In this document: piece by piece, positions 25,176-37,218 of the stretch
Layout of the letters: every line of letters starts with the position of its first letter
How positions within the stretch are numbered: position 1 is the first letter of the stretch
Assembly: GCF_029227915.1 (NCBI RefSeq)
Contig: NC_079885.1
Location: 4,776,001 to 4,840,000 of the forward strand
DNA length: 64,000 bases
Reading direction: 5' to 3'
Origin: Hydractinia symbiolongicarpus
Taxonomy: Eukaryota; Cnidaria; Hydrozoa; Anthoathecata; Hydractiniidae
Position numbers and translations under genes: made by a program
Notes under the pieces: model-generated
The model's database searches: none
The model's input: the letters and a program-made list of their open reading frames with translations, nothing else
What the model was told of the DNA's origin: nothing

Positions 25176-26640
25176 TCCCACAGTAAAAAAAGACTTATTT
25201 ATCTAAATTTTTAATAAAAGCGCTACCACAGAACCTAGTAAAATCGCTGAATTCCAGCAATCCTTTCAAATTAAAAAGGATGTTATTCCTTGGAGTCCAA
25301 TTGGCCCATTTATCACATTTATAAGGTCACAGTCCAGAATTAGTTCAATTAAATCCCACAGTCAATCGTTGCAATGTTTAAAGCGATGTAACTTAGTACT
25401 TTCGGAAAAATATCACTAAATACATGTTGGTACGAATATGTGACGCAACAGTTGTAACTCAAACTGATTGATACCGCCAAGAAGTCAAGGAAATGTAGTT
25501 TTTTAGAATGTCTCTATTCCTTCAGCGCGTGCTAACGGCCAGGATTGGTACCACATTAAAAAAGACTTATTTATCTAAATTATGACATAAAGTGCTACCA
25601 CAGAGCCTAGTGTTATCGCTGAATTACAGCAATCATGTCAAATTAAGAAGAATGTTATTCCTTGGAGTCCGGTTGGCTCATTTATCACATTTTTAAGGTC
25701 ACAGTCCAGAATCAGTTCAATTAAGTCGCACAGTCAATCGTTTCACTGTTAAAAGCGATGCAACTTAGTAATATCGGAAAAAGGTCACTAAATTCATGTT
25801 GGTACGAAAATGTGACGCAACCGTTGTAACTCAAACGGTTTGACACCGTTAGAAAATCAATGAAATGTAGTTTTTGAAACTGTCTCTATTTCTTCAGCGC
25901 AAACTAACGGCTAGGATTGGTCTCACAGTAAAAAATGACTTATTTATCTCAATTTTTAAATAAAGAGCTACCACAGCGACCAGTGTAATCGCTGAGTTCC
26001 AGCAATCATGTCAAATTAAGAAGAATGTTATTTCTTGTAGTCAAACTGGCTCATTTATCACATTCATAAGGTCACAGTCCAAAGTCAGTTCAATTAAGTC
26101 CCACAGTCAAACGTTTCACTGTTTAAAGCGATACAACCTAGTAATATCCGAATAATATCGCTAAATACATGTTGGTGCAAATATGCCACGCAAGCGTTGT
26201 AACTCAAACAGATTTATACCGCTATAATTTCAATGAAATGTAGTTTTTGAAACTGCTCCTATTTATTCAGCGCGTGCTAACGGCCAGGATTGGTCCCACA
26301 ATAAAAAAAGACTTATTTATCTAAATTATTAAACAAAGCGCTACCACAGAGCCTAGTGTAATCGCTGAGTTCCAGCAATCATGTCAAATTAAGAAGAATG
26401 TTATTTCTTGTAGTCAAACTGGCTCATTTATCACATTCATAAGGTCACAGTCCGAAGTCAGTTCAATTAAGTCCCACAGTCAAACGTTTCACTGTTTAAA
26501 GCGATACAACCTAGTAATTTCCGAATAATATCGCTAAATACATGTTGGTGCGAATATGCCACGCAAGCGTTGTAACTCAAATAGATTTATACCGCTATAA
26601 ATTCAATGAAATGTAGTTTTTGAAACTGCTTCTATTTATT
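25176..26640 (+). repeat. 1,863-bp pentamer HOR, copy 2 (four monomers)
   Basis: Monomers at 25176, 25549, 25921 and 26294 match the first four of copy 1. The fifth position, at 26667, is instead another TACCACATT monomer. That unit therefore switched module after four monomers, shortening the spacing of the TACCACATT type to 1,118 bp. Confidence 0.83.
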
Positions 26641-28741
26641 CATCGCGTGCTAACGGCCAGGATTGGTACCACATTAAAAAAGACTTATTTATCTAAATTA
26701 TTACATAAAGTGCTACCACAGAGCCTAGTGTTATCGCTGAATTACAGCAATCATGTCAAATTAAGAAGAATGTTATTCCTTGGAGTCCGGTTGGCTCATT
26801 TATCACATTTTTAAGGTCACAGTCCAGAATCAGTTCAATGAAGTCGCACAGTCAATCGTTTCACTGTTAAAAGCGATGCAACTTAGTAATATCGGAAAAA
26901 GGTCACTAAATTCATGTTGGTACGAATATGTGACGCAACCGTTGTAACTCAAACGGTTTGACACCGTTAGAAAATCAATGAAATGTAGTTTTTGAAACTG
27001 TCTCTATTTCTTCAGCGCAAACTAACGGCTAGGATTGGTCTCACAGTAAAAAATGACTTATTTATCTTAATTTTTAAATAAAGAGCTACCACAGCGACCA
27101 GTGTAATCGCTGAGTTCCAGCAATCATGTCAAATTAAGAAGAATGTTATTTCTTGTAGTCAAACTGGCTCATTTATCACATTCATAAGGTCACAGTCCAA
27201 AGTCAGTTCAATTAAGCCCCACAGTCAAACGTTTCACTGTTTAAAGCGATACAACCTAGTAATATCCGAATAATATCGCTAAATACATGTTGGTGCGAAT
27301 ATGCCACGCAAACGTTGTAACTCAAACAGATTTATACCGCTATAATTTCAATGAAATGTAGTTTTTGAAACTGCTCCTATTGATTCAGCGCGTGCTAACG
27401 GCCAGGATTGGTCCCACAATAAAAAAAGAACTTATTTATCTAAATTATTAAACAAAGCGCTACCACAGAGCCTAGTGTAATCGCTGAGTTCCAGCAATCA
27501 TGTCAAATTAAGAAGAATGTTATTTCTTGTAGTCAAACTGGCTCATTTATCACATTCATAAGGTCACAGTCCAAAGTCAGTTCAATTAAGTCCCACATTC
27601 AAACGTTTCACTGTTTAAAGCGATGCAACCTAGTATTATCCGAATAATATCGCTAAATACATGTTGGTCCGAATATGCCACGCAAGCGTTGTAACTCAAA
27701 CAGATATATTCCGCTATAAATTCAATGAAATGTAGTTTTTGAAACTGCTCCTATTCATTCAGCGCGTGCTAACAGACAGGATTGGTCCCACAATAAAAAA
27801 AGACTTATTTATCTAAATTAATAAACAAAGCACTACCACAGAGCCTAGTGTAATCGCTGAATTCCAGCAATCCTTTCAAATTAAAAAGGATGTTATTCCT
27901 TGGAGTCTAATTGGCTCATTTATCACATTTATAAGGTCACAGTCGAGAATCAGTTTAATTAAGTCCCACAGTTATCGTTTCACTGTTAAAAGCGATACAA
28001 ATTAGTAATATCGGAAGAAGGTCACTAAATACATGTTGGGACGAATATGTGACGCAACCGTTGTAACTCAAACGGTTTGACACCGTTAGAAATTCAATGA
28101 AATGTAGTTTTTGAAACTGTCTTTACTTCTTCAGTGCGAACTAACGGCTTGGATTGGTCCCACAGTAAAGAATGACTTATTTATCTTAATTTTTAAATAA
28201 AACGCTACCACAGCGCCCAGTGTAATCTCTGAGTTCCAGCAATCATGTCAAATTAAGAAGAATGTTATTTCTTGTAGTCAAACTGTCTCATTTATCACAT
28301 TTATAAGGTCACAGTCCAAAGTCAGTTCAATTAAGTCCCACAGTCAAACGTTTCACTGTTTAAAGCGATACAACCTAGTAATATCCGAATAATATCGCTA
28401 AATACATGTTGGTGTGAATATGCCACGCAAGCGTTGTAACTCAAACAGATTTATACCGCTTTAAAATCAATGAAATGTAGTTTTTGAAACTGCTCCTATT
28501 TATTCAGCGCGTGCTAACGGCAGGATTGGTCCCACAGTAAAAAAAGACTTATTTATCAAAATTATTAAATAAAGTGCCACCACAGAGCCTAGTGCAATTG
28601 CTGAATTACAGCAATCATTTCAAATTAAGAAGAATGTTATTCCTTGGAGACCGGTTTGCTCATTTATCACATTTATAAGGTGACAGTCGAGAATCAGTTC
28701 AATTAAGTCCCACTGTCAATCGTTTCACTGTTAAAAGCGAT
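26641..28741 (+). repeat. Mixed A/B monomers
   Basis: Monomers start at 26667, 27039, 27412, 27786, 28158 and 28530. The 27412 monomer is 374 bp because of a single extra A in its A-rich head. The 28530 monomer is the GCCACCACAGAGCCTAGTGC subtype otherwise seen at 3.6-10.7 kb, an outlier far from its main cluster. No long tandem duplication is evident in this stretch. Confidence 0.78.
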
Positions 28742-29486
28742 GCAACCTAGTAATATCTGAAAAATATCGCTAAATACATGTTGTTACGAATATGCGACGC
28801 AACCGTTGTAACTCAAACGGATTTATATTGCTAGAAAGTCAATGTATTGTAGTTTGTGAAGCTGTTCCTATTTACTCAGCGCGTGCTAACGGCCAGGATT
28901 GGTCCCACATTAAAAAAAGACTTATTTATCTAAATTTTTAATTAAAGCGCTACCACAGAACCTAGTGAAATCGCTGAATTCCAGCAATCATGTCAAATTA
29001 AGAAGAATGTTATTCCTTGGAGTCCAATTGGCTCATTTATCACATTTATAAGGTCACAGTCCAGAATTAGTTCAATTAAATCCCACAGTCAATCGTTGCA
29101 ATGTTAAAAGCCATGTAACTTAGTACTTTCGGAAAAATATCACTAAATACATGTTGGTACGAATATGTGACGCAACAGTTGTAACTCAAACTGATTGATA
29201 CCGCCCAGAAGTCAAGGAAATGTAGTTTTTGAGAATGTCTCTATTCCTTCAGCGCGTGCTAACGGCCAGGATTGGTACCACATTAAAAAAGACTTATTTA
29301 TCTTAATTATTACATAAAGCGCTACCACAGAGCCTATTGTTATCGCTGAATTACAGCAATCATGTCAAATTAAGAAGAATGTTATTCCTTGGAGTCCGGT
29401 TGGCTCATTTATCACATTTTTAAGGTCACAGTCCAGAATCAGTTCAATTAAGTCGCACAATCAATCGTTTCACTGTTAAAAGCGAT
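28742..29486 (+). repeat. 745-bp duplication, copy 1
   Basis: This segment is repeated immediately downstream at an offset of 745 bp. Private shared variants are ACATGTTGTTACG, GTAGTTTGTGAAGCTG, AAAAGCCATGTAAC and GAGCCTATTGTTATCG. It contains monomers starting at 28903 and 29276. Confidence 0.88.
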
Positions 29487-30231
29487 GCAACCTAGTAATA
29501 TCTGAAAAATATCGCTAAATACATGTTGTTACGAATATGCGACGCAACCGTTGTAACTCAAACGGATTTATATTGCTAGAAAGTCAATGTATTGTAGTTT
29601 GTGAAGCTGTTCCTATTTACTCAGCGCGTGCTAACGGCCAGGATTGGTCCCACATTAAAAAAAGACTTATTTATCTAAATTTTTAATTAAAGCGCTACCA
29701 CAGAACCTAGTGAAATCGCTGAATTCCAGCAATCATGTCAAATTAAGAAGAATGTTATTCCTTGGAGTCCAATTGGCTCATTTATCACATTTATAAGGTC
29801 ACAGTCCAGAATTAGTTCAATTAAATCCCACAGTCAATCGTTGCAATGTTAAAAGCCATGTAACTTAGTACTTTCGGAAAAATATCACTAAATACATGTT
29901 GGTACGAATATGTGACGCAACAGTTGTAACTCAAACTGATTGATACCGCCCAGAAGTCAAGGAAATGTAGTTTTTGAGAATGTCTCTATTCCTTCAGCGC
30001 GTGCTAACGGCCAGGATTGGTACCACATTAAAAAAGACTTATTTATCTTAATTATTACATAAAGCGCTACCACAGAGCCTATTGTTATCGCTGAATTACA
30101 GCAATCATGTCAAATTAAGAAGAATGTTATTCCTTGGAGTCCGCTTGGCTCATTTATCACATTTTTAAGGTCACAGTCCAGAATCAGTTCAATTAAGTCG
30201 CACAATCAATCGTTTCACTGTTAAAAGCGAT
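29487..30231 (+). repeat. 745-bp duplication, copy 2
   Basis: Monomers at 29648 and 30021 match copy 1 nearly base for base; one visible difference is GTCCGCTTGG for GTCCGGTTGG. The duplication ends where GCAACCTAGTAATATCTG is replaced by GCAACTTAGTAATATCGG. Confidence 0.88.
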
Positions 30232-31509
30232 GCAACTTAGTAATATCGGAAAAAGGTCACTAAATTCATGTTGGTACGAATATGTGACGCAACCGTTGTA
30301 ACTCAAACGGTTTGACACCGTTAGAAAATCAATGAAATGTAGTTTTTGAAACTGTCTCTATTTCTTCAGCGCAAACTAACGGCTAGGATTGGTCCCACAG
30401 TAAAAAATGACTTATTTGTCTTAATTTTAAAATAAAAAGCCACCACAGCGCCCAGTGTAATCGCTGAGTTCCAGCAATCATGTCAAATTAAGAAGAATGT
30501 TATTCCTTGGAGTCCAATTGGCTCATTTATCACATTTATAAGGTCACAGTCCAGAATCAGTCAAATTAAGTCCCACAGTAATCGTTTCACTGTTAAAAGC
30601 GATGCAACTTAGTAATATCGGAAAAAGGTCACTAAATTCATGTTGGTGCGGATAATGCACGCACGCGTTGTAACTCTAACAGATTTATACCGCTATAATT
30701 TTAATGAAATGTAGTTTTTGAAACTGCTCCTATTTATTCAGCGCGTGCTAACGGCCAGGATTGTTCCCACAATAAAAAAAGACTTATTTATCTAAATTAT
30801 TAAACAAAGCGCTACCACAGAGCCTAGTGTAATCGCTGAATACCAGCAATCATGTCAAATTAAGAAGAATGTTATTCCTTGGAGTCCAATTGGCTCATTT
30901 ATCACATTTATAAGGTCACAGTCCAGAATCAGTCAAATTAAGTCCCACAGTAATCGTTTCACTGTTAAGAGCGATGCAACCTAGTAATATCCGAAAACCA
31001 TCGCTAAATATATGTTGGTACGATTTTGCAACGCAACCGTTGTAACTCAAACGGATTTATACCGCTATAAATTCAATGAAATGTAGTTTTTGAAACTGCT
31101 CCTATTTATTCAGCGCGCGCTAACGGCCAGGATTGGTCCCACAGTAAAAAAAGACTTATTTATCTAAATTTTTAATTAAAGCGCTACCACAGAACCTAGT
31201 GAAATTGCTGAATTCCAGCAATCCTTTCAAATTAAAAAGGATGTTATTCCTTGGAGTCCAATTGGCTCATTTATCACATTTATAAGGTCACAGTCCAGAA
31301 TTAGTTCATTTAAATCCCACAGTCAATCGTTGCAATGTTAAAAGCAATGTAACTTAGTACTTTCGGAAAAATATCACTAAATACATGTTGGTACGAATAT
31401 GTGACGCAACAGTTGTAACTCAAACTGATTGATACCGCCAAGAAGTCAAGGAAATGTAGTTTTTGAGAATGTCTCTATTCCTTCAGCGCGTGCTAACGGC
31501 CAGGATTGG
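30232..31509 (+). repeat. Mixed A/B monomers
   Basis: Monomers start at 30393, 30765 and 31137. The monomer at 30393 is a hybrid, with a B head (TGACTTATTTGTC, CGCCCAGTG) and an A centre (CCTTGGAGTCCAATTGG). It also has a local oddity, GGATAATGCACGCACGCG, in the normally conserved core near 30649-30668. Confidence 0.78.
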
Positions 31510-31639
31510 TACCACATTAAAAAAAGACTTATTTATCTAAATTATTGCATAAAGCGCTACCACAGAGCTATAAATTCAATGAAATGTAGTTTTTGAAACT
31601 GTGTCTATTTCTTCAGCGCAAACTAACGGCTAGGATTGG
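31510..31639 (+). repeat. Truncated 130-bp monomer with deletion junction
   Basis: This A monomer runs from TACCACATT to CACAGAGC and then jumps at about 31569 to TATAAATTCAATGAAATG, a monomer tail. The monomer is 130 bp instead of 372, so about 242 bp are missing. The join GAGC/TATAAATTC lies near +60 and +304 of the monomer. It occurs once in the window. Confidence 0.9.
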
Positions 31640-34245
31640 TCCCACAGTAAAAAATGACTTATTTATCTTAATTTTTAAATAAAGAGCTACCACAGCGCCC
31701 AGTGTAATCGCTGAGTTCCAGCAATCATGTCAAATTAAGAAGAATGTTATTTCTTGTAGTCAAACTGGCTCATTTATCACATTCAAAAGGTCACAGTCCA
31801 AAGTCAGTTCAATTAAGTCCCACAGTCAAACGTTTCACTGTTTAAAGCGATACAACCTGGTAATATCCGAATAATGTCGCTAAATACATGTTGGTGCGAA
31901 TATGCCACGCAAGCGTTGTAACTCAAACAGATATATTCCGCTATAAATTCAATGAAATGTAGTTTTTGAAACTGCTCCTATTTATTCAGCGCATGCTAAC
32001 AGCCAGGATTGGTCCCACAATAAAAAAAGACTTATTTATCTAAATTAATAAACAAAGCGCTACCACAGAGCCTAGTGTAATCGCTGAATTCCAGCAATCA
32101 TGTCAAATTAAGAAGAATGTTACTCCTTGGAGTCCAAATGGCTCATTTATCACAATCATAAGGTCACAGTCCAAAGTCAGTTAAATTGAGTCCCACAGTT
32201 ATCGTTTCACTGTTAAAAGCGATACAAATTAGTAATATCGGAAGAAGGTCACTAAATACATGTTGGGACGAATATGTGACGCAACCGTTGTAACTCAAAC
32301 GGATTTATATCGCTAGAAAGTCAATGTATTGTAGTTTTTGAAACTGTTCCTATTTACTCAGCGCGTGCTAACGGCCAGGATTGGTTCCACATTAAAAAAA
32401 GACTTATTTATCTAAATTTTTAATTAAAGCGCTACCACAGAACCTAGTGAAATCGCTGAATTCCAGCAATCCTTTCAAATTAAAAAGGATGTTATTTCTT
32501 GGAGTCTAATTGGCTCATTTATCACATTTATAAGGTCACAGTCGAGAATCAGTTTAATTAAGTCCTACTGTCAATCGTTTCACTGTTAAAAGCGATGCAA
32601 CCTAGTAATATCTGAAAAATATCGCTAAATACATGTTGGTACGAATATGCGACGCAACCGTTGTAACTCAAACGGATTTATATCGCTAGAAAGTCAATGT
32701 ATTGTAGTTTTTGAAACTGTTCCTATTTACTCAGCGCGTGCTAACGGCCAGGATTGGTCCCACATTAAAAAAAACTTATTTATCTAAATTTTTAATTAAA
32801 GCTCACCACAGAACCTAGTGAAATCGCTGATTTCCAGCAATCATGTCAAATTAAGAAGAATGTTATTCCTTGGAGTCCAATTGGCTCATTTATCACATTT
32901 ATAAGGTCACAGTCCAGAATCAGTTAAATTAAGTCCCACAGTTATCGTTTCACTGTTAAAAGCGATAAAAATTAGTAATATCGGAAGAAGGTCACTAAAT
33001 ACATGTTGGGACGAATATGTGACGCAACCGTTGTAACTCAAACGGTTTGACACCGTTAGAAAGTCAATAAAATGTAGTTTTTGAAACTGTCTCTATTTCT
33101 TCAGCGCGAACTAACGGCTAGGATTGGTCCCACAGTAAAAAATGACTTATTTATCTTAATTTTTAAATATAGCGCTACAACAGTGCCCAATGTAATCGCT
33201 GAGTTCCAGCAATCATGTCAAATTAAGAAGAATGTTATTTCTTGTAGTCAAACCGGCCATTTATCACATTCATAAGGTCACAGTCCAAAGTCAGTCCAAT
33301 TAATCCCACAGTCAAACGTTTCACCGCTTAAGGCGATGCAACCTAGTAATATCCGAAAAATATCGCTAAATACATGTCGGTACGAATATGCGACGCAATC
33401 GTTGTAACTCAAACGGATTTATATCGCTAAAAAGTCAATGAAATATAGTTTGTGAAACTGTTTCTATTTATTCAGCGCGTGCTAACAGCCAGGATTGGTC
33501 CCACAATAAAAAAAGACTTATTTATCTAAATTAATAAACAAAGCGCTACCACGGAGCCTAGTGTAATCGCTGAATTCCAGCAATCATGTCAAATTAAGAA
33601 GAATGTTATTCCTTGGAGTCCACATGGCTCATTTATCACATTTATAAGGTCACAGTCCAGAATCAGTTCAATTAAGTCCCACAGTAATCGTTTCACTGTT
33701 AAGAGCGATGCAACCTAGTAATATCCGAAAATCATCGCTAAATACATGTTGGTACGAATTTGCAACGCAACTGTTGTAACTCAAACGGATTTATATCGCT
33801 AGAAAAATCAATGAAATGTTGTTTTTGAAACTGTTCCTATTTATTCAGCGCGTGCTAACGGCCAGGATTGGTCCCACATTAAAAAAAGACATATTTATCT
33901 AAATTTTAATTAAAAGCGCTACCACAGAACCTAGTGAAATCGCTGAATTCCAGCAATCCTTTCAAATTTAAAAAGGATGTTATTCCTTGGAGTCCAATTG
34001 GCTCATTTATCACATTTATAAGGTGACAGTCCAGAATCAGTTCAATTAAGTCCCACAGTCAATCGTTTCACTGTTACAAGTGGTGCAACCTAGTAATATC
34101 TGAAAAATATCGCTAAATACATGTTGGTACGAATATGCGACGCAACCGTTGTAACTCAAACGGATTTATATCGCTAGAAAGTCAATGTATTGTAGTTTTT
34201 GAAACTGTTCCTATTTACTCAGCGCGTGCTAACGGCCAGGATTGG
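31640..34245 (+). repeat. Mixed A/B monomers
   Basis: Monomers start at 31640, 32013, 32385, 32758, 33128, 33499 and 33872. The 32758 monomer is a short 370-bp A variant with AAAGCTCACCACAG (two bases lost from GCGCTACC) and an A-run head. The same variant returns at 34619 and 35361. Confidence 0.8.
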
Positions 34246-34989
34246 TTCCACATTAAAAAAAAAAAAATTTATCTAAATTTTTAATTAAAGCGCTACCACA
34301 GAACCTAGTGAAATCGCTGAATTCCAGCAATCCTTTCAAATTAAAAAGGATGTTATTCCTTGGAGTCTAATTGGCTCATTTATCACATTTATAAGGTCAC
34401 AGTCGAGAATCAGTTCAATTAAGTCCCACTGTCAATCGTTTCACTGTTAAAAGCGATGCAACCTAGTAATATCTGAAAAATATCGCTAAATACATGTTGT
34501 TACGAATATGCAACGCAACTGTTGTAACTCAAACGGATTTATATCGCTAAAAAGTCAATGTATTGTAGTTTTTGAAACTGTTCCTATTTTCTCAGCGCGT
34601 GCTAACGGCCAGGGTTGGTCCCACATTAAAAAAAACTTATTTATCTAAATTTTTAATTAAAGCTCACCACAGAACCTAGTGAAATCGCTGATTTCCAGCA
34701 ATCATGTCAAATTAAGAAGAATGTTATTCCTTGGAGTCCAATTGGCTCATTTATCACATTTATAAGGTGACAGTCCAGAATCAGTTCAATTAAGTCCCAC
34801 AGTCAATCGTTTCACTGTTAAAAGTGGTGCAACCTAGTAATATCTGAAAAATATCGCTAAATACATGTTGGTACGAATATGCGACGCAACCGTTGTAACT
34901 CAAACGGATTTATATCGCTAGAAAGTCAATGTATTGTAGTTTTTGAAACTGTTCCTATTTACTCAGCGCGTGCTAACGGCCAGGATTGG
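34246..34989 (+). repeat. 744-bp duplication, copy 1
   Basis: Monomers at 34246 and 34619 form the unit. The 34246 monomer has an extended A run (13 A) where others read AAAAAAAGACTTA, so GACTTA is lost. The 34619 monomer carries AAAGCTCACCACAG and CCAGGGTTGG at its head boundary. Confidence 0.87.
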
Positions 34990-35729
34990 TTCCACATTAA
35001 AAAAAAAAAATTTATCTAAATTTTTAATTAAAGCGCTACCACAGAACCTAGTGAAATCGCTGAATTCCAGCAATCCTTTCAAATTAAAAAGGATGTTATT
35101 CCTTGGAGTCTAATTGGCTCATTTATCACATTTATAAGGTCACAGTCGAGAATCAGTTCAATTAAGTCCCACTGTCAATCGTTTCACTGTTAAAAGCGAT
35201 ACAACCTAGTAATATCTGAAAAATATCGCTAAATACATGTTGTTACGAATATGCAACGCAACTGTTGTAACTCAAACGGATTTATATCGCTAAAACGCAA
35301 TGTATTGTAGTTTTTGAAACTGTTCCTATTTTCTCAGCGCGTGCTAACGGCCAGGGTTGGTCCCACATTAAAAAAAACTTATTTATCTAAATTTTTAATT
35401 AAAGCTCACCACAGAACCTAGTGAAATCGCTGATTTCCAGCAATCATGTCAAATTAAGAAGAATGTTATTCCTTGGAGTCCAATTGGCTCATTTATCACA
35501 TTTATAAGGTCACAGTCCAGAATCAGTTAAATTAAGTCCCACAGTTATCGTTTCTCTGTTAAAAGCGATAAAAATTAGTAATATCGGAAGAAGGTCACTA
35601 AATACATGTTGGGACGAATATGTGACGCAACCGTTGTAACTCAAACGGTTTGACACCGTTAAAATTCAATGAAATGTAGTTTTTGAAACTGTAATTACTT
35701 CTTCAGCGCGAACTAACGGCTTGGATTGG
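34990..35729 (+). repeat. 744-bp duplication, copy 2
   Basis: Monomers at 34990 and 35361 repeat the previous unit, including the A-run variant and AAAGCTCACCACAG. The last monomer is 369 bp, the shortest undeleted monomer I counted. Confidence 0.87.
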
Positions 35730-37218
35730 TCCCACAGTAAAGAATGACTTATTTATCTTAATTTTTAAATAAAGCGCTACCACAGCGCCCAGTGTAATCT
35801 CTGAGTTCCAGCAATCATGTCAAATTAAGAAGAATGTTATTTCTTGTAGTCAAACTGTCTCATTTATCACATTCATAAGGTCACAGTCCAAAGTCAGTTA
35901 AATTGAGTCCCACAGTTATCGTTTCACTGTTAAAAGCGATACAAATTAGTAATATCGGAAGAAGGTCACTAAATACATGTTGGGACGAATATGTGACGCA
36001 ACCGTTGTAACTCAAACGGATTTATATCGCTAGAAAATTAATGTATTGTAGTTTTTGAAACTGTTCCTATTTACTCAGCGCGTGCTAACGGCCAGGATTG
36101 GTCCCACATTAAAAAAAGACTTATTTATCTAAATTTTTAATTAAAGCGCTACCACAGAACCTAGTGAAATCGCTGAATTCCAGCAATCCTTTCAATCTAA
36201 AAAGGATGTTATTCCTTGGAGTCCAATTGGCTCATTTATCACATTTATAAGGTGACAGTCCAGAATCAGTTCAATTAAGTCCAACAGTCAATCGTTTCAC
36301 TGTTAAAAGCGATGCAACCTAGTAATATCTGAAAAATATCGCTAAATACATGTTGGTACGAATATGCGACGCAACCGTTGTAACTCAAACGGATATATAT
36401 CGCTAAAAAGTCAATGAAATGTAGTTTTTGAAACTGTTCCTATTTATTCAGCGCGTGCTAACGGCCAGGATTGGTCCCACATTAAAAAAAGAGTTATTTA
36501 TCTAAATTTTTTATTGAAGCGCTACCACAGAGCCTAGTGTAATCGCTGAGTTCCAGCAATCAAGTCAAATTAAGACGAATGTTATTCCTTGCAGTCGAAT
36601 TGGCTCATTTATAACATCTATAAGGTCACAGTCGAGAATCAGTTCAATTAAGTTCCACGGTCAATCGTTTCACTGTTAAAAGCGATACAACTTAGTAATG
36701 TCGGAAAAAATCACTAAATACATGTTGGTACAAATGTGTGACACAACCGTTGTAACTCAAACGGTTTGACACCGTTAGAAAGTCAATAAAATGTAGTTTT
36801 TGAAACTGTCTGTATTTCTTCAGCGCGAACTTACGGCTAGGATTGGTCCCACAGTAAAAAATGACTTATTTATCTTAATTTTTAAATAAAGCGCTACCAC
36901 AGTGCCCAGTGTAATCGCTGAGTTCCAGCAATCATGTCAAATTAAGAAGAACGTTATTTCTTGTAGCCAAACTGTCTCATTTATCACATTCATCAGGTCA
37001 CAGTCCAAAGTCAGTTCAATTAATCCCACAGTCAAACGTTTCACTGCTTAAGGCGATGCAACCTAGTAATATCGGAAAAAAATCACTAAATACATGTTGG
37101 TACGAATATGTGACGCAACCGTTGTAACTCAAACGGTTTGACACCGTTAGAAAGTCAATAAAATGTAGTTTTTGAAACTGTCTGTATTTCTTCAGCGCGA
37201 ACTTACGGCTAGGATTGG
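35730..37218 (+). repeat. Mixed A/B monomers entering the right-hand module set
   Basis: Monomers start at 35730, 36102, 36475 and 36847. The 36475 monomer introduces CAATCAAGTCAAATTAAGAC and CTTGCAGTCGAATTGG, which spread through the right part of the window. The 36847 B monomer is followed by a 372-bp tandem copy at 37219; both carry TTGTAGCCAAACTG. Confidence 0.8.
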
